A DNA stretch of 57,710 nucleotides from Novosphingobium sp. (GCA_025356575.1 JANXSP010000132.1:1-57710), one strand, 5' to 3'. Positions 18,313 to 28,325 are shown, counted from the stretch's first letter. Numbers and translations are program-made. Notes: generated from the letters alone by a model not told the origin.

Positions 18313-19237
18313 TTCAGTCGTTCCGCCTTCGGCCGCCCCGCTTCCGGTCGCTCCGCTTCCAGTCGTCGTCAATCGCGGGGGCGGCACCGCCAAAACGCTG
18401 GGCCACAAGCTCGAGACCATGATCGCGGACGCGTTCGCCGCGGCTGGCCAGCCGATCGATCTGCATTTGGTCGAAGGGGGCGAAATCAGCAAGACGATCG
18501 AGCGGCTCGCGGGCGCGCCGGTCGTGGCGGTCGGCGGCGGCGACGGGACGCTCGGCAATGCGGCCTCGCTGCTCCACGGCAGCGGCAGCGCGCTCGCCAT
18601 CCTGCCGCTGGGCACGCGCAACCATCTTGCCAAACAGCTCGGCCTGCCCGCGACGGGGCCCGCCGACCTGCCCGAGATTGCGCAGATCATCGCTGCGGGC
18701 AAGCGGCGCACGATCGACCTGGCGCGCGCGGGTACGCGGATTTTCGTCAACAACGCCTCGATCGGAATTTACACCCGGCTCGTGCGCAAACGCGATGCCC
18801 AGGCCGCCCCGAAATGGCTCGCGACGATCCCCGCGACCATGAGCGTGCTGCGCCGCCTGCGCGACCAGCATTTTACCCTGACCATCGATGGCCAGGCGCA
18901 GGATTTGCGCACTGCGATGCTGCTTATCGGCAACAATCGCTACAGCCTCGAAAGCGGTTCGCTCGGCGAGCGCAAGGCGCTCGATGAAGGCGTGCTGTCG
19001 CTTTTCGCGGTGGCGGAAAAAACCGTTCCCCAGCTGATCGGCTTCGCGATCCGCGCCGCTCTCGGCAAAGTCGACGAAGCGCGCGATTTCCATGTGTTGA
19101 GCGACGCGCGCAAGCTGATCATCGCGCGCCGCCGCCACGACGGGATCACCGTGGCCTTCGACGGCGAGGTCGAACTGATGCCGGTTCCGCTGACCGTGGA
19201 AATCCTTCCCGCCGCGCTCGAGGTGATCGTCGCCTGA
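18302..19237 (+). CDS. diacylglycerol kinase family lipid kinase
   Basis: A 311-residue protein of the DAGK catalytic-domain family (YegS/BmrU-like). The nucleotide-binding motif is [15 protein letters not shown] near residue 75, followed by [19 protein letters not shown], the conserved P-L-G-T-x-N signature. A C-terminal beta-rich domain follows with [13 protein letters not shown]. Such kinases phosphorylate diacylglycerol, other lipids or sphingosine-type bases. Sphingomonads make glycosphingolipids, so the substrate is open. The GTG start at 18302 lies inside the end of the preceding methyltransferase gene. The first ~20 residues are Pro-rich, so the domain begins at [10 protein letters not shown]. 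Confidence 0.87.
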   Translation: MPPDSVVPPSAAPLPVAPLPVVVNRGGGTAKTLGHKLETMIADAFAAAGQPIDLHLVEGGEISKTIERLAGAPVVAVGGGDGTLGNAASLLHGSGSALAILPLGTRNHLAKQLGLPATGPADLPEIAQIIAAGKRRTIDLARAGTRIFVNNASIGIYTRLVRKRDAQAAPKWLATIPATMSVLRRLRDQHFTLTIDGQAQDLRTAMLLIGNNRYSLESGSLGERKALDEGVLSLFAVAEKTVPQLIGFAIRAALGKVDEARDFHVLSDARKLIIARRRHDGITVAFDGEVELMPVPLTVEILPAALEVIVA

Positions 19238-19304
19238 GCCTGCGACCGAGCGCATGCCACAACCGGCTTGTCGCGTGGGCGCGGCTCGCCTAATCGCGCT
19301 GACC

Positions 19305-21950
19305 ATGACCCCGACGAACGAAATCCGCCGTTCCTTCCTCGATTACTTCGCGGCCAATGGTCACGAAGCGGTGCCGTCCGCGCCCCTCGTGCCGTACAAC
19401 GACCCGACCCTGATGTTCGTCAACGCCGGGATGGTGCCGTTCAAGAATGTCTTCACCGGGCTTGAGACGCGCGCGATTCCGCGCGCCGTGTCGAGCCAGA
19501 AATGCGTGCGCGCGGGCGGCAAGCACAACGATCTCGATAACGTCGGCTATACCGCGCGGCATCATACGTTCTTCGAAATGCTCGGCAACTTCAGCTTCGG
19601 CGACTATTTCAAGGAAGAGGCGATCACCCACGCGTGGACGCTGCTGACCAAGGAGTGGGCGCTGCCGGCGGACAAGCTGACCGTGACCGTCTACCATACC
19701 GACGATGAAGCCGCGGCGCTGTGGCGCAAGATCGCGGGCCTGCCCGATGAGCGGGTCATCCGCATCGCGACTGCGGACAACTTCTGGTCGATGGGCGACA
19801 CCGGCCCGTGCGGCCCGTGCAGCGAGATCTTCTACGATCACGGCGATCACATCCCCGGCGGCCCTCCGGGCAGCGCGGACGAGGACGGCGACCGGTTTAT
19901 CGAAATCTGGAACCTGGTGTTCATGCAGTTCGAGCAGGCCGCCGACGGTAGCCGGACCGAATTGCCCAGGCCCTCGATCGACACCGGGATGGGGCTCGAA
20001 CGCATCGCCGCGGTGATGCAGGGGGTCCACGACAACTACGATACCGACACCTTCAAGGCGCTGATCGCCGCATCCGAAAGCCTCACCGGGGTCGCCGCGC
20101 AAGGCGACAACCGCGCCAGCCACCGGGTGATCGCGGACCATCTGCGCTCGGTCAGCTTCCTCCTCGCCGACGGCGTGCTCCCGTCGAACGAGGGGCGCGG
20201 CTATGTGCTGCGGCGGATCATGCGGCGGGCGATGCGCCACGCGCACCTGCTCGGTGCCAAGACCCCGTTGATGCACCGCCTTGTCCCTGCGCTGGTCGCC
20301 GAGATGGGCCAGGCCTATCCCGAACTCGGGCGCGCGCAGCCGCTGATCGAGGACGTGCTGATGCGCGAGGAAACCCGCTTTCGCCAGACGCTGACCAACG
20401 GCCTGCGCCTCCTCGACGAAGCAACCGGCAGCATGGGCCAGGGCGACAGCCTGGGCGGAGATACCGCGTTCAAGCTCTATGACACGTTCGGTTTCCCCTA
20501 CGACCTGACCGAAGACGCGCTCCGCGCACGCGGGATCGCGGTCGACCGGGCAGGCTTCGATGCGGCAATGGCACAGCAGAAAGCCGCCGCGCGCGCGGCG
20601 TGGAAAGGCTCGGGCCAGGCGAGCGACAGTGAGGTGTGGTTCGATATCGCCGAGCACGAGGGTGCGAGCGAGTTCACCGGCTACACCGCCGACGAGGGCG
20701 AGGGCCAGGTCGTCGCGCTGGTTCGGGGCGGGGCCGAGGTCGCCTCCGCCAGCGCGGGAGATGAGGTGATCGTGCTCACCAACCAGACGCCGTTCTACGG
20801 CGAAAGTGGTGGGCAGACCGGTGACGCCGGGACCATCACCGGACCGGGCGATTTGCGCCTGACGGTGCGCGATACGGCCAAGCCGCTCGGACGCCTGCAT
20901 GCGATGTCCGCGCGCGTGGAAAGCGGCCGGATCGCGGTCGGCGATACGGTCCACCTGGCGGTCGACAGCGCGCGGCGCGACGCGATCCGCGCCAACCATT
21001 CGGCAACGCACCTGCTCCACGCTGCGTTGCGCCACCGGCTCGGCGAACATGTCACGCAGAAGGGCTCGCTCGTCGCCGCAGACCGCCTGCGCTTCGATTT
21101 CTCGCAGCCGGTGCCGCTCACCGCCGAAGACATCACCGCGGTCGAGGTCGAGGTTAACGCGCAGATCCGCGCCAACGAGGCAGTGGGCACGCGGTTGATG
21201 ACCCCCGACGATGCGATCGCGGCAGGCGCAATGGCGCTGTTCGGCGAGAAATACGGCGATGAAGTCCGCGTGCTGAGCATGGGCCGGCTGACCGATCAGC
21301 ATTATTCGGTCGAGCTGTGCGGCGGCACCCACGTTCGCGCATTGGGGGATATCGGGGTGTTCCGGATCGTGTCCGAGGGCGCAGTGAGTTCGGGCGTGCG
21401 GCGGATCGAGGCGCTGACCGGCGAGGGCGCCCGACGCTGGCTGGTCGGCCGCGAAGACGCGCTCAAGGGTGTCGCCGCGCAGCTCAGGACGTCGCCCGAC
21501 GAAGTCGAGGCGCGCGTCGCCGCGCTGCTCGACGAGCGCAAGCGGCTCGAACGCGAACTGGCCGAGGCCAAGCGCGCACTGGCGCTCGGCGGCAGTGGGC
21601 CGGTTGCGACGAGCGCTGACGAGGACATCGGCGGGGTGGCGTTCTCGGGCCAGGTGATCGATGGGCTCGAGGCCAAGGAACTGCGCGGGCTGCTCGATTC
21701 CGCGAAAGCGCGAATTGGCTCGGGCGTGGCGGCAATCGCCGCGGTCAACGAAGGCCGCGCGGCGTTTGCGATTGCGGTGACCGACGACCTAACCGGGCGC
21801 TTCAGCGCGGCCGAACTGGTCAAACTGGGAGTCGAGGCACTCGGCGGCAAGGGCGGCGGCGGACGTGCCGACATGGCCCAAGGCGGTGGCCCCGATGGCG
21901 CCAAAGCGGCCGAGGCGATCGCCGCGGTGCGGGCAGCGCTGGCAAATTAG
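19305..21950 (+). CDS. alaS: alanyl-tRNA synthetase
   Basis: Charges tRNA-Ala. The 881-residue class II enzyme begins [15 protein letters not shown] and keeps motif 1 (MLFVNAGM-like [12 protein letters not shown]), motif 2 ([18 protein letters not shown]) and motif 3 ([12 protein letters not shown]). The editing domain shows [11 protein letters not shown] and [10 protein letters not shown], whose His and Cys residues bind zinc. The C-terminal region is an Ala-rich coiled coil with the DHHA1 domain at the end ([15 protein letters not shown]). The ATG at 19305 is the natural start; in-frame residues upstream are unlike the family. A palindromic repeat follows the stop. Confidence 0.98.
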   Translation: MTPTNEIRRSFLDYFAANGHEAVPSAPLVPYNDPTLMFVNAGMVPFKNVFTGLETRAIPRAVSSQKCVRAGGKHNDLDNVGYTARHHTFFEMLGNFSFGDYFKEEAITHAWTLLTKEWALPADKLTVTVYHTDDEAAALWRKIAGLPDERVIRIATADNFWSMGDTGPCGPCSEIFYDHGDHIPGGPPGSADEDGDRFIEIWNLVFMQFEQAADGSRTELPRPSIDTGMGLERIAAVMQGVHDNYDTDTFKALIAASESLTGVAAQGDNRASHRVIADHLRSVSFLLADGVLPSNEGRGYVLRRIMRRAMRHAHLLGAKTPLMHRLVPALVAEMGQAYPELGRAQPLIEDVLMREETRFRQTLTNGLRLLDEATGSMGQGDSLGGDTAFKLYDTFGFPYDLTEDALRARGIAVDRAGFDAAMAQQKAAARAAWKGSGQASDSEVWFDIAEHEGASEFTGYTADEGEGQVVALVRGGAEVASASAGDEVIVLTNQTPFYGESGGQTGDAGTITGPGDLRLTVRDTAKPLGRLHAMSARVESGRIAVGDTVHLAVDSARRDAIRANHSATHLLHAALRHRLGEHVTQKGSLVAADRLRFDFSQPVPLTAEDITAVEVEVNAQIRANEAVGTRLMTPDDAIAAGAMALFGEKYGDEVRVLSMGRLTDQHYSVELCGGTHVRALGDIGVFRIVSEGAVSSGVRRIEALTGEGARRWLVGREDALKGVAAQLRTSPDEVEARVAALLDERKRLERELAEAKRALALGGSGPVATSADEDIGGVAFSGQVIDGLEAKELRGLLDSAKARIGSGVAAIAAVNEGRAAFAIAVTDDLTGRFSAAELVKLGVEALGGKGGGGRADMAQGGGPDGAKAAEAIAAVRAALAN

Positions 21951-21981
21951 GCCGACTCGACCGTGCGCGCAGGCGCCTGAG

Positions 21982-22001
21982 GTCCCCGCCTCTGCGGGGA
22001 C
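21982..22001. repeat. intergenic palindromic repeat hairpin
   Basis: GTCCCCGC-CTCT-GCGGGGAC forms a perfect 8-base stem. It is the same family as the hairpin within rlmN at 4901-4920; both are preceded by GAG. It sits between the convergent alaS and antiporter genes and could end transcripts from either side. Confidence 0.75.
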
Positions 22002-22077
22002 GCAGTAACTTTTCGCACAGCATGCTTCCCCCCGTTGGCGGGCGACTCAAGTGTCGATGCACATTGCCGCGCGCCCC

Positions 22078-23847
22078 TTACCCCCGCTCGCGCAATCGTC
22101 CCGTGCGCAGCTTCGGCGCGTTTTCGAGTTCGCCCTCGAGCCTGATCTGCGCGCGGAATTCGTCGCGTTTTTCGTGGATGCTGGCGATCACCGGGCCCAT
22201 TGGCACACCGATATCGACGAGCACCGCTTCACTAAGCTGCAACGAGCTTTCGAGCGTTTGCGGCACCGCGGTGCTCGCCCCGGCGCGGTAGAGCGCGGCA
22301 GCGTGGCGGGCGTCGCGGGCGCGGGCAAGGATCGGGAGATCGGCATAGCGGGCGCGCAGGCGGCGGACGAGGCGCTGGGCCAGCACCGGCTCATCCATCG
22401 TCAGCACCAGCGCCGCGGCTGACTGCAGGCCGAGCCGCTCGAGCGTTGCGTCGCGGCGGGCATCGCCGAACACCACCGGATAACCCGCGGCCTGCGCGCT
22501 GCTCACCCGTTCGGGGTCGAGATCGATTGCCACGAACGCACGGCCGTGCAGCCGGAGCATGTCCGCGACCAGGCGTCCGACCCGGTCGAACCCGACGATG
22601 ATCGTGCGCACTTCATCGGGCGAAGTCTGATCGAGCGCCAGCCCGGCGCGATCGACCCGCCCGGCCAGCCGCCGCCCCAGCCACGCCACCAGCGGGGTCA
22701 CGGTCATCCCGATGGCGGTAACGATCTGCCAGAATTGCGCAGCATCGGCGCTGATCAGGCGCGCGGTCACTGCCGTTGTCAGGACGATCAGCGTGGTTTC
22801 CGAGGGGCTTGCCATCAGCGTGCCGACTTCGGTCGAGGTGCCGCGCCGCGCGCCCATCAGGCGCAGCAGGATTGCGGTCACCAGTGCCTTGGTCACCAGC
22901 ACCGCGGCCACCGCCAAGAGAAGTTCGCCAGCGCGGTTCCAGACCACCGCCAGGTCCAGCCCCATGCCCACGGTGATCAGGAACACCCCCAGCGCGAGCC
23001 CCTTGAACGGCGCGGTGATCGCCTCGACTTCCTCGTGATACTCGGTCTCGGCAATCAGCAGCCCGGCGATCAGCGCGCCGACGATCGGCGAGAGCCCGGC
23101 GGCCTCGGTCGCGACCGAGGCGAGAATGACGACGAGCAGGCTGGCGGCAAGAAACAGCTCGGGGCTCTTGGTCCGCGCCGCCTGGCTGAACAGGCGGGGC
23201 AGGGCAAAGCGCCCGAGCACGAGCAACGCGGCGATGACGCCCGCGCCGAGTCCGAGCGTGTGGAGGAGTTCGCCGCTTGTCTGCGCCTCGCTCCCGCGCC
23301 CCATCGCGCCGAGCAGGAAGATGATCGGGATCAGCGCGATATCCTCGAACAACAGCATTGCCAGCGCGGCGCGGCCCACCGGCGTTCCGGTATCGACGAT
23401 GCGGAGAACCAGCGCAGTGGACGACAGCGCGAGCGCGAGCCCGAGCGCCAAAGCCGTGGGCGGGGAGTTGCCGATCGCCAGCAGAGCCCCGCCGATCAGC
23501 GCGGCGCACCCGACCAGCTCCAGCGCGCCGAGCCCGAAAACCTGCCGGCGCATCGCCCACAGCCGCCCGAATGACAGCTCGAGCCCGACCGAAAACAACA
23601 GCAGCACGATCCCGAACTCGGCGAACGGCTCGAGCCGGTGGATATCCGAAATGCTGAAATACCCGAGCCATGGAACGCGCGCGACCATGCCGCCCAGCCC
23701 GGAGGGCCCGACGACGATCCCGACCAGGATGAACCCGATGATCGGCGTGATCCGCAGCCGCGCGAACAGCGGAATGACGATCCCCGCCGCGCCGAGGATC
23801 ACCAGCGCATCGGACAGCGAGGAGGCGGTAGCGGGGAGCGGCGTCAT
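22078..23847 (-). CDS. CPA2-family monovalent cation:proton antiporter, KefB/KefC type
   Basis: A 589-residue inner-membrane transporter. Residues 1-390 hold about twelve hydrophobic helices of the Na+/H+ exchanger fold, including LEPFAEFGIVLLLFSVGLEL and LLFEDIALIPIIFLLG. A cytosolic RCK/TrkA-N domain follows at about residue 420 with the nucleotide-binding motif IIVGFDRVGRLVAD, the acidic DLDPE, and VVFGDARR. KefB/C proteins export potassium in exchange for protons and are gated by NAD(H) or glutathione adducts; ligand specificity is not evident here. The ATG at 23847 gives the usual N-terminus. It diverges from a FAD monooxygenase whose start is only 38 bases away, so its promoter must overlap coding DNA. 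Confidence 0.92.
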   Translation of the reverse strand: MTPLPATASSLSDALVILGAAGIVIPLFARLRITPIIGFILVGIVVGPSGLGGMVARVPWLGYFSISDIHRLEPFAEFGIVLLLFSVGLELSFGRLWAMRRQVFGLGALELVGCAALIGGALLAIGNSPPTALALGLALALSSTALVLRIVDTGTPVGRAALAMLLFEDIALIPIIFLLGAMGRGSEAQTSGELLHTLGLGAGVIAALLVLGRFALPRLFSQAARTKSPELFLAASLLVVILASVATEAAGLSPIVGALIAGLLIAETEYHEEVEAITAPFKGLALGVFLITVGMGLDLAVVWNRAGELLLAVAAVLVTKALVTAILLRLMGARRGTSTEVGTLMASPSETTLIVLTTAVTARLISADAAQFWQIVTAIGMTVTPLVAWLGRRLAGRVDRAGLALDQTSPDEVRTIIVGFDRVGRLVADMLRLHGRAFVAIDLDPERVSSAQAAGYPVVFGDARRDATLERLGLQSAAALVLTMDEPVLAQRLVRRLRARYADLPILARARDARHAAALYRAGASTAVPQTLESSLQLSEAVLVDIGVPMGPVIASIHEKRDEFRAQIRLEGELENAPKLRTGRLRERG

Positions 23848-23885
23848 GCTTGCACCTTGGCCGCAGGGCGCGCAGATGTCACGGC

Positions 23886-25085
23886 GTGGATGGCGCACAA
23901 ACCGATGTCGTGATCGTTGGTGGTGGTCCCGCGGGGATGATGTGCGGCTATCTGTTCGCGCGTGCCGGAGTGAGGGTCACGGTGCTCGAAAAGCACGCCG
24001 ACTTCTACCGCGACTTCCGCGGGGACACGGTCCATCCTTCGACCATGCAGATCCTCGACGAGCTTGGCCTGCTGGCCCGGTTCCTCGAACGACCCCATAA
24101 CCGGATCGATCGGGCGGAGATCGACTATAACGGGCGCCACCTGACAATCGGCGACCTTTCGCATCTCAAGATGCCCGCCCCTTTCATTGCGATGATGCCG
24201 CAATGGGAGTTTCTCGATTTCCTGCGCGGCGAGGCGGCCAAGCTGCCCACGTTTAGCTTGCGGATGTTGACCGAAGCGGTTGCGTTTCGTCACGCCGATG
24301 GTCGGATCGGCGGCGTATGCCTGGCGGATGGCACGGTTGTGGACGCCCGCCTGGTGATTTGCTGCGACGGGCGCGCTTCTCTGGCGCGTCAGGAACTTCC
24401 GCTGGAAGACCTTGGTGCCCCGATCGATGTCTTCTGGTTCTCCATCCCGAAATCAGGTCGCGGGTCGGCCCTGCGCAGCGTCGTCAAGGGTCGCAGGCTG
24501 CTCGTAATGATCGATCGCGGCGACTATTGGCAATGCGCGTTCGTGATCGCCAAGGGCAGCGCCGAGACCATCAAGGCCAGTGGTATTGCGGCTTTTGTGG
24601 CAGACCTCCGGATCGCCGCGCCCGATTTGACCGGCATCGACGAAGCCCTGCCTAACTGGGACAAGATCCAGCTGCTCAGCGTATCGCTCGATCGCCTGGG
24701 TGAATGGTCACGCCCCGGATTGCTCGCGATCGGCGATGCTGCCCACGCCATGAGTCCGGTCGGTGGCATCGGGATCAATCTCGCGGTTCAGGATGCGGTT
24801 GCCACTGCCAACATTATTGCCAAAGCGGTGGTGTGCGGAGATGACGTGGACGCGCTGTTGGTAAAGGTTCAGACCCGCCGCCTCCTGCCTACGCGCTTGG
24901 TGCAGGGCGCTCAGCGCCGCGCGCATGAAGGCTTCCTGAAACCGTTGATAGCGGCAGGCGACAGCACGGCGCGGGCGCCCTTGACATTGCGCTTGCTCGA
25001 CAGGTTTCCGATCCTACGCCGGATTCCGGGCCATTTTATCGGACATGGGGTGCGGCAGGAACACGTGCGCTCGCCAACCGCCTAG
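23886..25085 (+). CDS. FAD-dependent monooxygenase, PHBH-like
   Basis: A 399-residue flavoprotein of the p-hydroxybenzoate hydroxylase group. The N-terminal FAD motif [20 protein letters not shown] is followed by the DG-type motif [10 protein letters not shown] near residue 160. The second FAD motif is [20 protein letters not shown] near residue 280. These enzymes hydroxylate aromatic or polyketide-type substrates; some related ones act on ubiquinone precursors, but the substrate here is not evident. The GTG at 23886 starts just before the FAD fold. A TTG 12 codons upstream is less attractive because the added residues are Arg-rich. The stop shares a CTAG with the convergent isocitrate dehydrogenase gene. 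Confidence 0.87.
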   Translation: MDGAQTDVVIVGGGPAGMMCGYLFARAGVRVTVLEKHADFYRDFRGDTVHPSTMQILDELGLLARFLERPHNRIDRAEIDYNGRHLTIGDLSHLKMPAPFIAMMPQWEFLDFLRGEAAKLPTFSLRMLTEAVAFRHADGRIGGVCLADGTVVDARLVICCDGRASLARQELPLEDLGAPIDVFWFSIPKSGRGSALRSVVKGRRLLVMIDRGDYWQCAFVIAKGSAETIKASGIAAFVADLRIAAPDLTGIDEALPNWDKIQLLSVSLDRLGEWSRPGLLAIGDAAHAMSPVGGIGINLAVQDAVATANIIAKAVVCGDDVDALLVKVQTRRLLPTRLVQGAQRRAHEGFLKPLIAAGDSTARAPLTLRLLDRFPILRRIPGHFIGHGVRQEHVRSPTA

Positions 25086-26317
25086 GCGGCGGGTGACGCG
25101 CCCGCCGCCATTGCCGCTTCCAAATTCTCCGTGATCGCGTCGAAGAACTTCTCGGTGGTCATCCACGGCTGGTCTGGGCCGATCAGGATCGCCAGGTCCT
25201 TGGTCATCTTGCCGCTTTCGACGGTATCGATGCAGACTTTCTCGAGCGTCTCGGCAAAGCGCACCACATCGGGCGTGTTGTCGAAGCGGCCGCGGTATAT
25301 CAGCCCGCGGGTCCAGGCGAAGATGCTGGCGATCGGGTTGGTGCTGGTCGCCTTGCCCGCCTGGTGCTGGCGGAAGTGGCGGGTGACGGTGCCGTGCGCG
25401 GCCTCGGCCTCGACCGTCTTCCCATCGGGGGTCATCAGAACGCTGGTCATCAGGCCCAGGCTGCCGAAGCCCTGGGCGACCTGGTCCGACTGGACATCGC
25501 CGTCATAGTTCTTGCACGCCCAGACGAACTTGCCCGACCACTTGAGCGCCGATGCGACCATGTCGTCGATCAGGCGGTGTTCGTAGACGATCCCCGCGGC
25601 GGCGAACTTTTCCTTGAACCCTTCGTTCTCGAACACCTGCTGGAACAGGTCCTTGAAGCGGCCGTCATACGCCTTGAGGATCGTGTTCTTGGTCGACAGG
25701 TAGACCGGCCAGCCGAGGTTGAGCCCGTAGTTAAGCGAGGCGCGCGCGAAATCGCGGATCGAATCGTCGAGGTTGTACATCGCCAGCGCGACGCCGGGCG
25801 AGGGAAACTGGAACACTTCCTCGTCGATCCGGTCGCCGTTGTCGCCTTCCCACACCAGACGCAGCTTGCCCGGGCCGGGGACGAGAAAATCGGTCGCCTT
25901 ATACTGGTCGCCGAAGGCATGGCGCCCGACCACGATCGGGTCGGTCCAGCCAGGGATCAGTCGCGGCACGTTCTGCATCACGATCGGTTCGCGGAAGACC
26001 ACCCCGCCCAGGATGTTGCGGATCGTGCCGTTGGGCGACTTCCACATCTTCTTGAGATGGAATTCCTTCACCCGGTCCTCATCGGGCGTAATCGTCGCGC
26101 ACTTTACCCCGACCCCGTACTTGGCGATGGCGTTGGCCGAATCGACCGTGATCTTGTCGTTGGTTTCGTCGCGCTTTTCGACGCTGAGGTCGTAATATTT
26201 GAGGTCGATGTCGAGGTAGGGGAGGATCAGCCGCTCCCGGATCCACTGCCAGATGATACGGGTCATCTCGTCGCCATCGAGTTCGACGACGGGGGTAACT
26301 ACCTTGATCTTGGCCAT
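25082..26317 (-). CDS. icd: NADP-dependent isocitrate dehydrogenase
   Basis: TCA-cycle enzyme converting isocitrate to 2-oxoglutarate with NADPH formation. The 411-residue protein begins [23 protein letters not shown], which marks the eukaryotic-like type II homodimeric NADP-IDH used by many alphaproteobacteria. The substrate loop [12 protein letters not shown] with its Ser and Arg residues, the metal ligands in IDDMVA, and the NADP-binding [14 protein letters not shown] are all present. The gene stands alone on the minus strand, ending inside the shared CTAG at 25082-25085. Its upstream region also contains the promoter area of the crotonase gene. Confidence 0.97.
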   Translation of the reverse strand: MAKIKVVTPVVELDGDEMTRIIWQWIRERLILPYLDIDLKYYDLSVEKRDETNDKITVDSANAIAKYGVGVKCATITPDEDRVKEFHLKKMWKSPNGTIRNILGGVVFREPIVMQNVPRLIPGWTDPIVVGRHAFGDQYKATDFLVPGPGKLRLVWEGDNGDRIDEEVFQFPSPGVALAMYNLDDSIRDFARASLNYGLNLGWPVYLSTKNTILKAYDGRFKDLFQQVFENEGFKEKFAAAGIVYEHRLIDDMVASALKWSGKFVWACKNYDGDVQSDQVAQGFGSLGLMTSVLMTPDGKTVEAEAAHGTVTRHFRQHQAGKATSTNPIASIFAWTRGLIYRGRFDNTPDVVRFAETLEKVCIDTVESGKMTKDLAILIGPDQPWMTTEKFFDAITENLEAAMAAGASPAA

Positions 26318-26443
26318 GCGCTCGGGTCTTCTCGCCGGGGGAGGGTTGGCCCCGCTCTTAGCAGAGCAAGGGACGCGTGCAAGGCACCCACGGCGCGGGC
26401 GGGCACGCCAGATTGCGCTTGCCAGCGGCGGGTGCGTGCGTCA

Positions 26444-26461
26444 TTTAATCGGGCGATTAAA
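26444..26461. promoter_or_regulatory. 18-base palindrome, candidate repressor operator
   Basis: TTTAATCG-GG-CGATTAAA has two perfect 8-base arms. It lies 21 bases upstream of the ATG of the enoyl-CoA hydratase-family gene, in the 165-base divergent region with icd. Its AT-rich make-up stands out from the GC-rich surroundings. Size and symmetry suit a TetR- or GntR-type dimer; no regulator gene is adjacent. Confidence 0.65.
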
Positions 26462-26482
26462 CATGCGAGTGGAGAGACGCGT

Positions 26483-27244
26483 ATGACCGAAGAAGTCCTG
26501 ATCAGCGCCGAGGGCGGGATCCTCACCGTCACGATCAATCGGCCCGAAGCCAAGAACGCGATGAACTATGCCGCGGCCAAGGCGATTTCCGACGCGATGG
26601 ACCGGCTCGATGCCGAAGACGACCTGCGCGTCGCGATCCTGACCGGCGCGGGCGGGACGTTCTGTTCGGGCATGGACCTCAAGGGCTTCCTCAAGGGCGA
26701 GCGTCCCAGCGTCGAGGGTCGCGGGTTCGGCGGGCTGTCGCAGTGGACTCCGAAGAAGCCGGTGATCGCCGCGGTCGACGGTTATGCACTGGCCGGCGGG
26801 ATGGAACTGGCGCTGAGCTGCGACCTGATCGTGGCCAACAGCGGCGCGAAATTCGGCATTCCCGAAGCCAAGCGCGGGCTCGCCGCGGCGGCCGGGGGAC
26901 TGATCAAGCTCCCCCGCCAGATACCCCCGCGGATCGCGATGGAGCTGGCGCTGACCGGCGATTTCATCGACGCCAAGCGTGCTTACGAGCTGGGTTTCGT
27001 CAACCGCGTGGTCGAAGGTCCGGCGATGGCCGGCGCGATCGAGCTGGCGGCGCGGGTTGCCGCCAACGGGCCACTGGCGCTGGTCGCATCCAAGGCGATC
27101 GTGCGCGATTCGCATTCGTGGAGCGACGAGGAAATGTGGAGCAAGCAGGACGCTTACATCGCGCCGGTATTCGTCAGCGCCGATGCGCGCGAAGGCGCCT
27201 TGGCGTTTGCCGAAAAGCGTCCGCCAAACTGGCAAGGCAAGTAG
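26483..27244 (+). CDS. enoyl-CoA hydratase/isomerase (crotonase) family protein
   Basis: A 253-residue crotonase-fold protein acting on acyl-CoA esters. The oxyanion-hole segments are visible: GTFCSGMDLKGF near residue 65, and DGYALAGGMELALSCDLIVA near residue 100. The catalytic positions after the second segment read GAKFGIPEAKRGLAAAAGG, where the first Glu/Asp of hydratases is not clearly conserved, so isomerase or other crotonase chemistry is possible. The ATG at 26483 is preceded by GGAGAGACG. The candidate operator just upstream suggests regulation by an acyl-CoA-responsive repressor, an inference. Its TAG is followed in the same frame by the DUF2236 reading frame. Confidence 0.9.
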   Translation: MTEEVLISAEGGILTVTINRPEAKNAMNYAAAKAISDAMDRLDAEDDLRVAILTGAGGTFCSGMDLKGFLKGERPSVEGRGFGGLSQWTPKKPVIAAVDGYALAGGMELALSCDLIVANSGAKFGIPEAKRGLAAAAGGLIKLPRQIPPRIAMELALTGDFIDAKRAYELGFVNRVVEGPAMAGAIELAARVAANGPLALVASKAIVRDSHSWSDEEMWSKQDAYIAPVFVSADAREGALAFAEKRPPNWQGK

Positions 27245-27307
27245 CTCACGAACGCGGCGCGACCTTTTCCGGCGCTGCCTGATCCTGCCGCGGCGCTGCG
27301 CGGGGCG

Positions 27308-28141
27308 TTGATCGGGCGCGTTCGCGCGCTGTTCAACGACGCCGGCCGGGGCGAGACGCCGGTGGTGCGCTCCGATGCCGCGCTCTATCCTCCCGGCTCG
27401 GTGATCTGGCGCGTCCACGGCGATGTCACCAGCATGATGATCGGCGGGGTTTCCGCGCTGCTCATGCAAATGCTCCACCCCGCGGCGCTGGCCGGGGTGT
27501 GGGACCATTCCAGTTTCCGCGGCGACATGCTCGGGCGGCTGCGGCGGACCGCGCGGTTTATCGCGGTGACGACATATGCCGAACGCAGCGTGGCCGAAGC
27601 GGCGATCGAAAAGGTGCGCCAGGTCCACTTGCGTGTCGCCGGGACCCTGGCCGACGGGACCGCTTACCGCGCCAGCGACCCGCGGCTGCTGGCCTGGGTT
27701 CATGTCTGCGAGGCGCTGTGCTTTCTCGACGCGTGGATCCGCTACGGCGAACCGGCGATGTCGCCTGCCGATCAGGATACCTATTTCGCGCAGGCCGCCG
27801 ATGTCGCGCTGGCACTTGGCGCGGACCCGGTCCCGACCACCCGCGCCGAGGCACTTGCGCTGATCGCAAGCTTTCGCGGGGAACTGGTCGCCGATGAGCG
27901 GACGCGCGAGGTTGCGGCGATGATCCTGACTCAGCCCGCGCCGTCGCGGATCGCTGCGCCGGTCCAGAAAATGCTGTTCGACGCCGCGCTCGATCTGCTG
28001 CCGCGCTGGGCCCGGCGGATGCACGGGCGCGAGGTCAGCCTGCCCGCGCGGCCATTGGTGCGAACCGGCAGCGCGTTGATCGCGGGAACGCTGCGCTGGG
28101 CTTTTGCGCCATACCGATGGGCGCTCGAAAAGCCGCGCTAG
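27308..28141 (+). CDS. oxygenase MpaB family protein (DUF2236), start uncertain
   Basis: A DUF2236/MpaB-type protein of at least 277 residues, a heme-dependent oxygenase-like family that includes latex-clearing protein and mycophenolic acid MpaB'. Family features seen are GSVIWRVHGDVTSMMIGGVSALLMQMLHP, GVWDHSSFR, LRRTARFIAVTTYA and the HxxCEALCFLDAW stretch. Its function in bacteria is mostly unknown. The only usable start is TTG at 27308. However, protein-like residues (PALPDPAAALRGA) extend upstream in frame to the crotonase stop at 27244, without ATG, GTG or TTG. It is therefore probably co-transcribed with the crotonase, and the N-terminus is in doubt. A strong bidirectional terminator follows. 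Confidence 0.8.
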   Translation: MIGRVRALFNDAGRGETPVVRSDAALYPPGSVIWRVHGDVTSMMIGGVSALLMQMLHPAALAGVWDHSSFRGDMLGRLRRTARFIAVTTYAERSVAEAAIEKVRQVHLRVAGTLADGTAYRASDPRLLAWVHVCEALCFLDAWIRYGEPAMSPADQDTYFAQAADVALALGADPVPTTRAEALALIASFRGELVADERTREVAAMILTQPAPSRIAAPVQKMLFDAALDLLPRWARRMHGREVSLPARPLVRTGSALIAGTLRWAFAPYRWALEKPR

Positions 28142-28148
28142 AAACGAA

Positions 28149-28184
28149 AAAACCCGCCCGCGCTGAACGCTTGGGGCGGGTTTT
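28149..28184. terminator. bidirectional rho-independent terminator
   Basis: AAAACCCGCCC (28149-28159) pairs perfectly with GGGCGGGTTTT (28174-28184) around a 14-base loop. A-run and T-run on each side let it work for the DUF2236 gene on plus and for tRNA-Val on minus. Confidence 0.9.
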
Positions 28185-28192
28185 CGGGCGAA

Positions 28193-28267
28193 TGGTGGGC
28201 GTAGCAAGGATTGAACTTGCGACCCCTACGATGTCAACATAGTGCTCTACCACTGAGCTATACGCCC
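28193..28267 (-). tRNA. tRNA-Val, anticodon GAC
   Basis: The 75-base gene on the minus strand starts GGGCGTATAGCTCAGTGGTA and ends TACGCCC-A-CCA. The acceptor arms GGGCGTA and TACGCCC pair fully. The anticodon arm CTATG-TTGACAT-CGTAG puts GAC at positions 34-36, and the TTC arm is GCAAG-TTCAATC-CTTGC. CCA is encoded. It reads GUC and, by wobble, GUU valine codons. It ends into the bidirectional terminator. Confidence 0.97.
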
Positions 28268-28325
28268 GCACCGTTCGCCTGTCCGGGCAGCGCGGCCGCC
28301 GGGCAGGGGCGAGCCTTTAGCCGCG

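Noticed and set aside
26441..28207. A 588-codon minus-strand open frame opposite the crotonase and DUF2236 genes
   Set aside because: Arg/Ala/His-rich translation without motifs; the plus-strand genes are recognised families.
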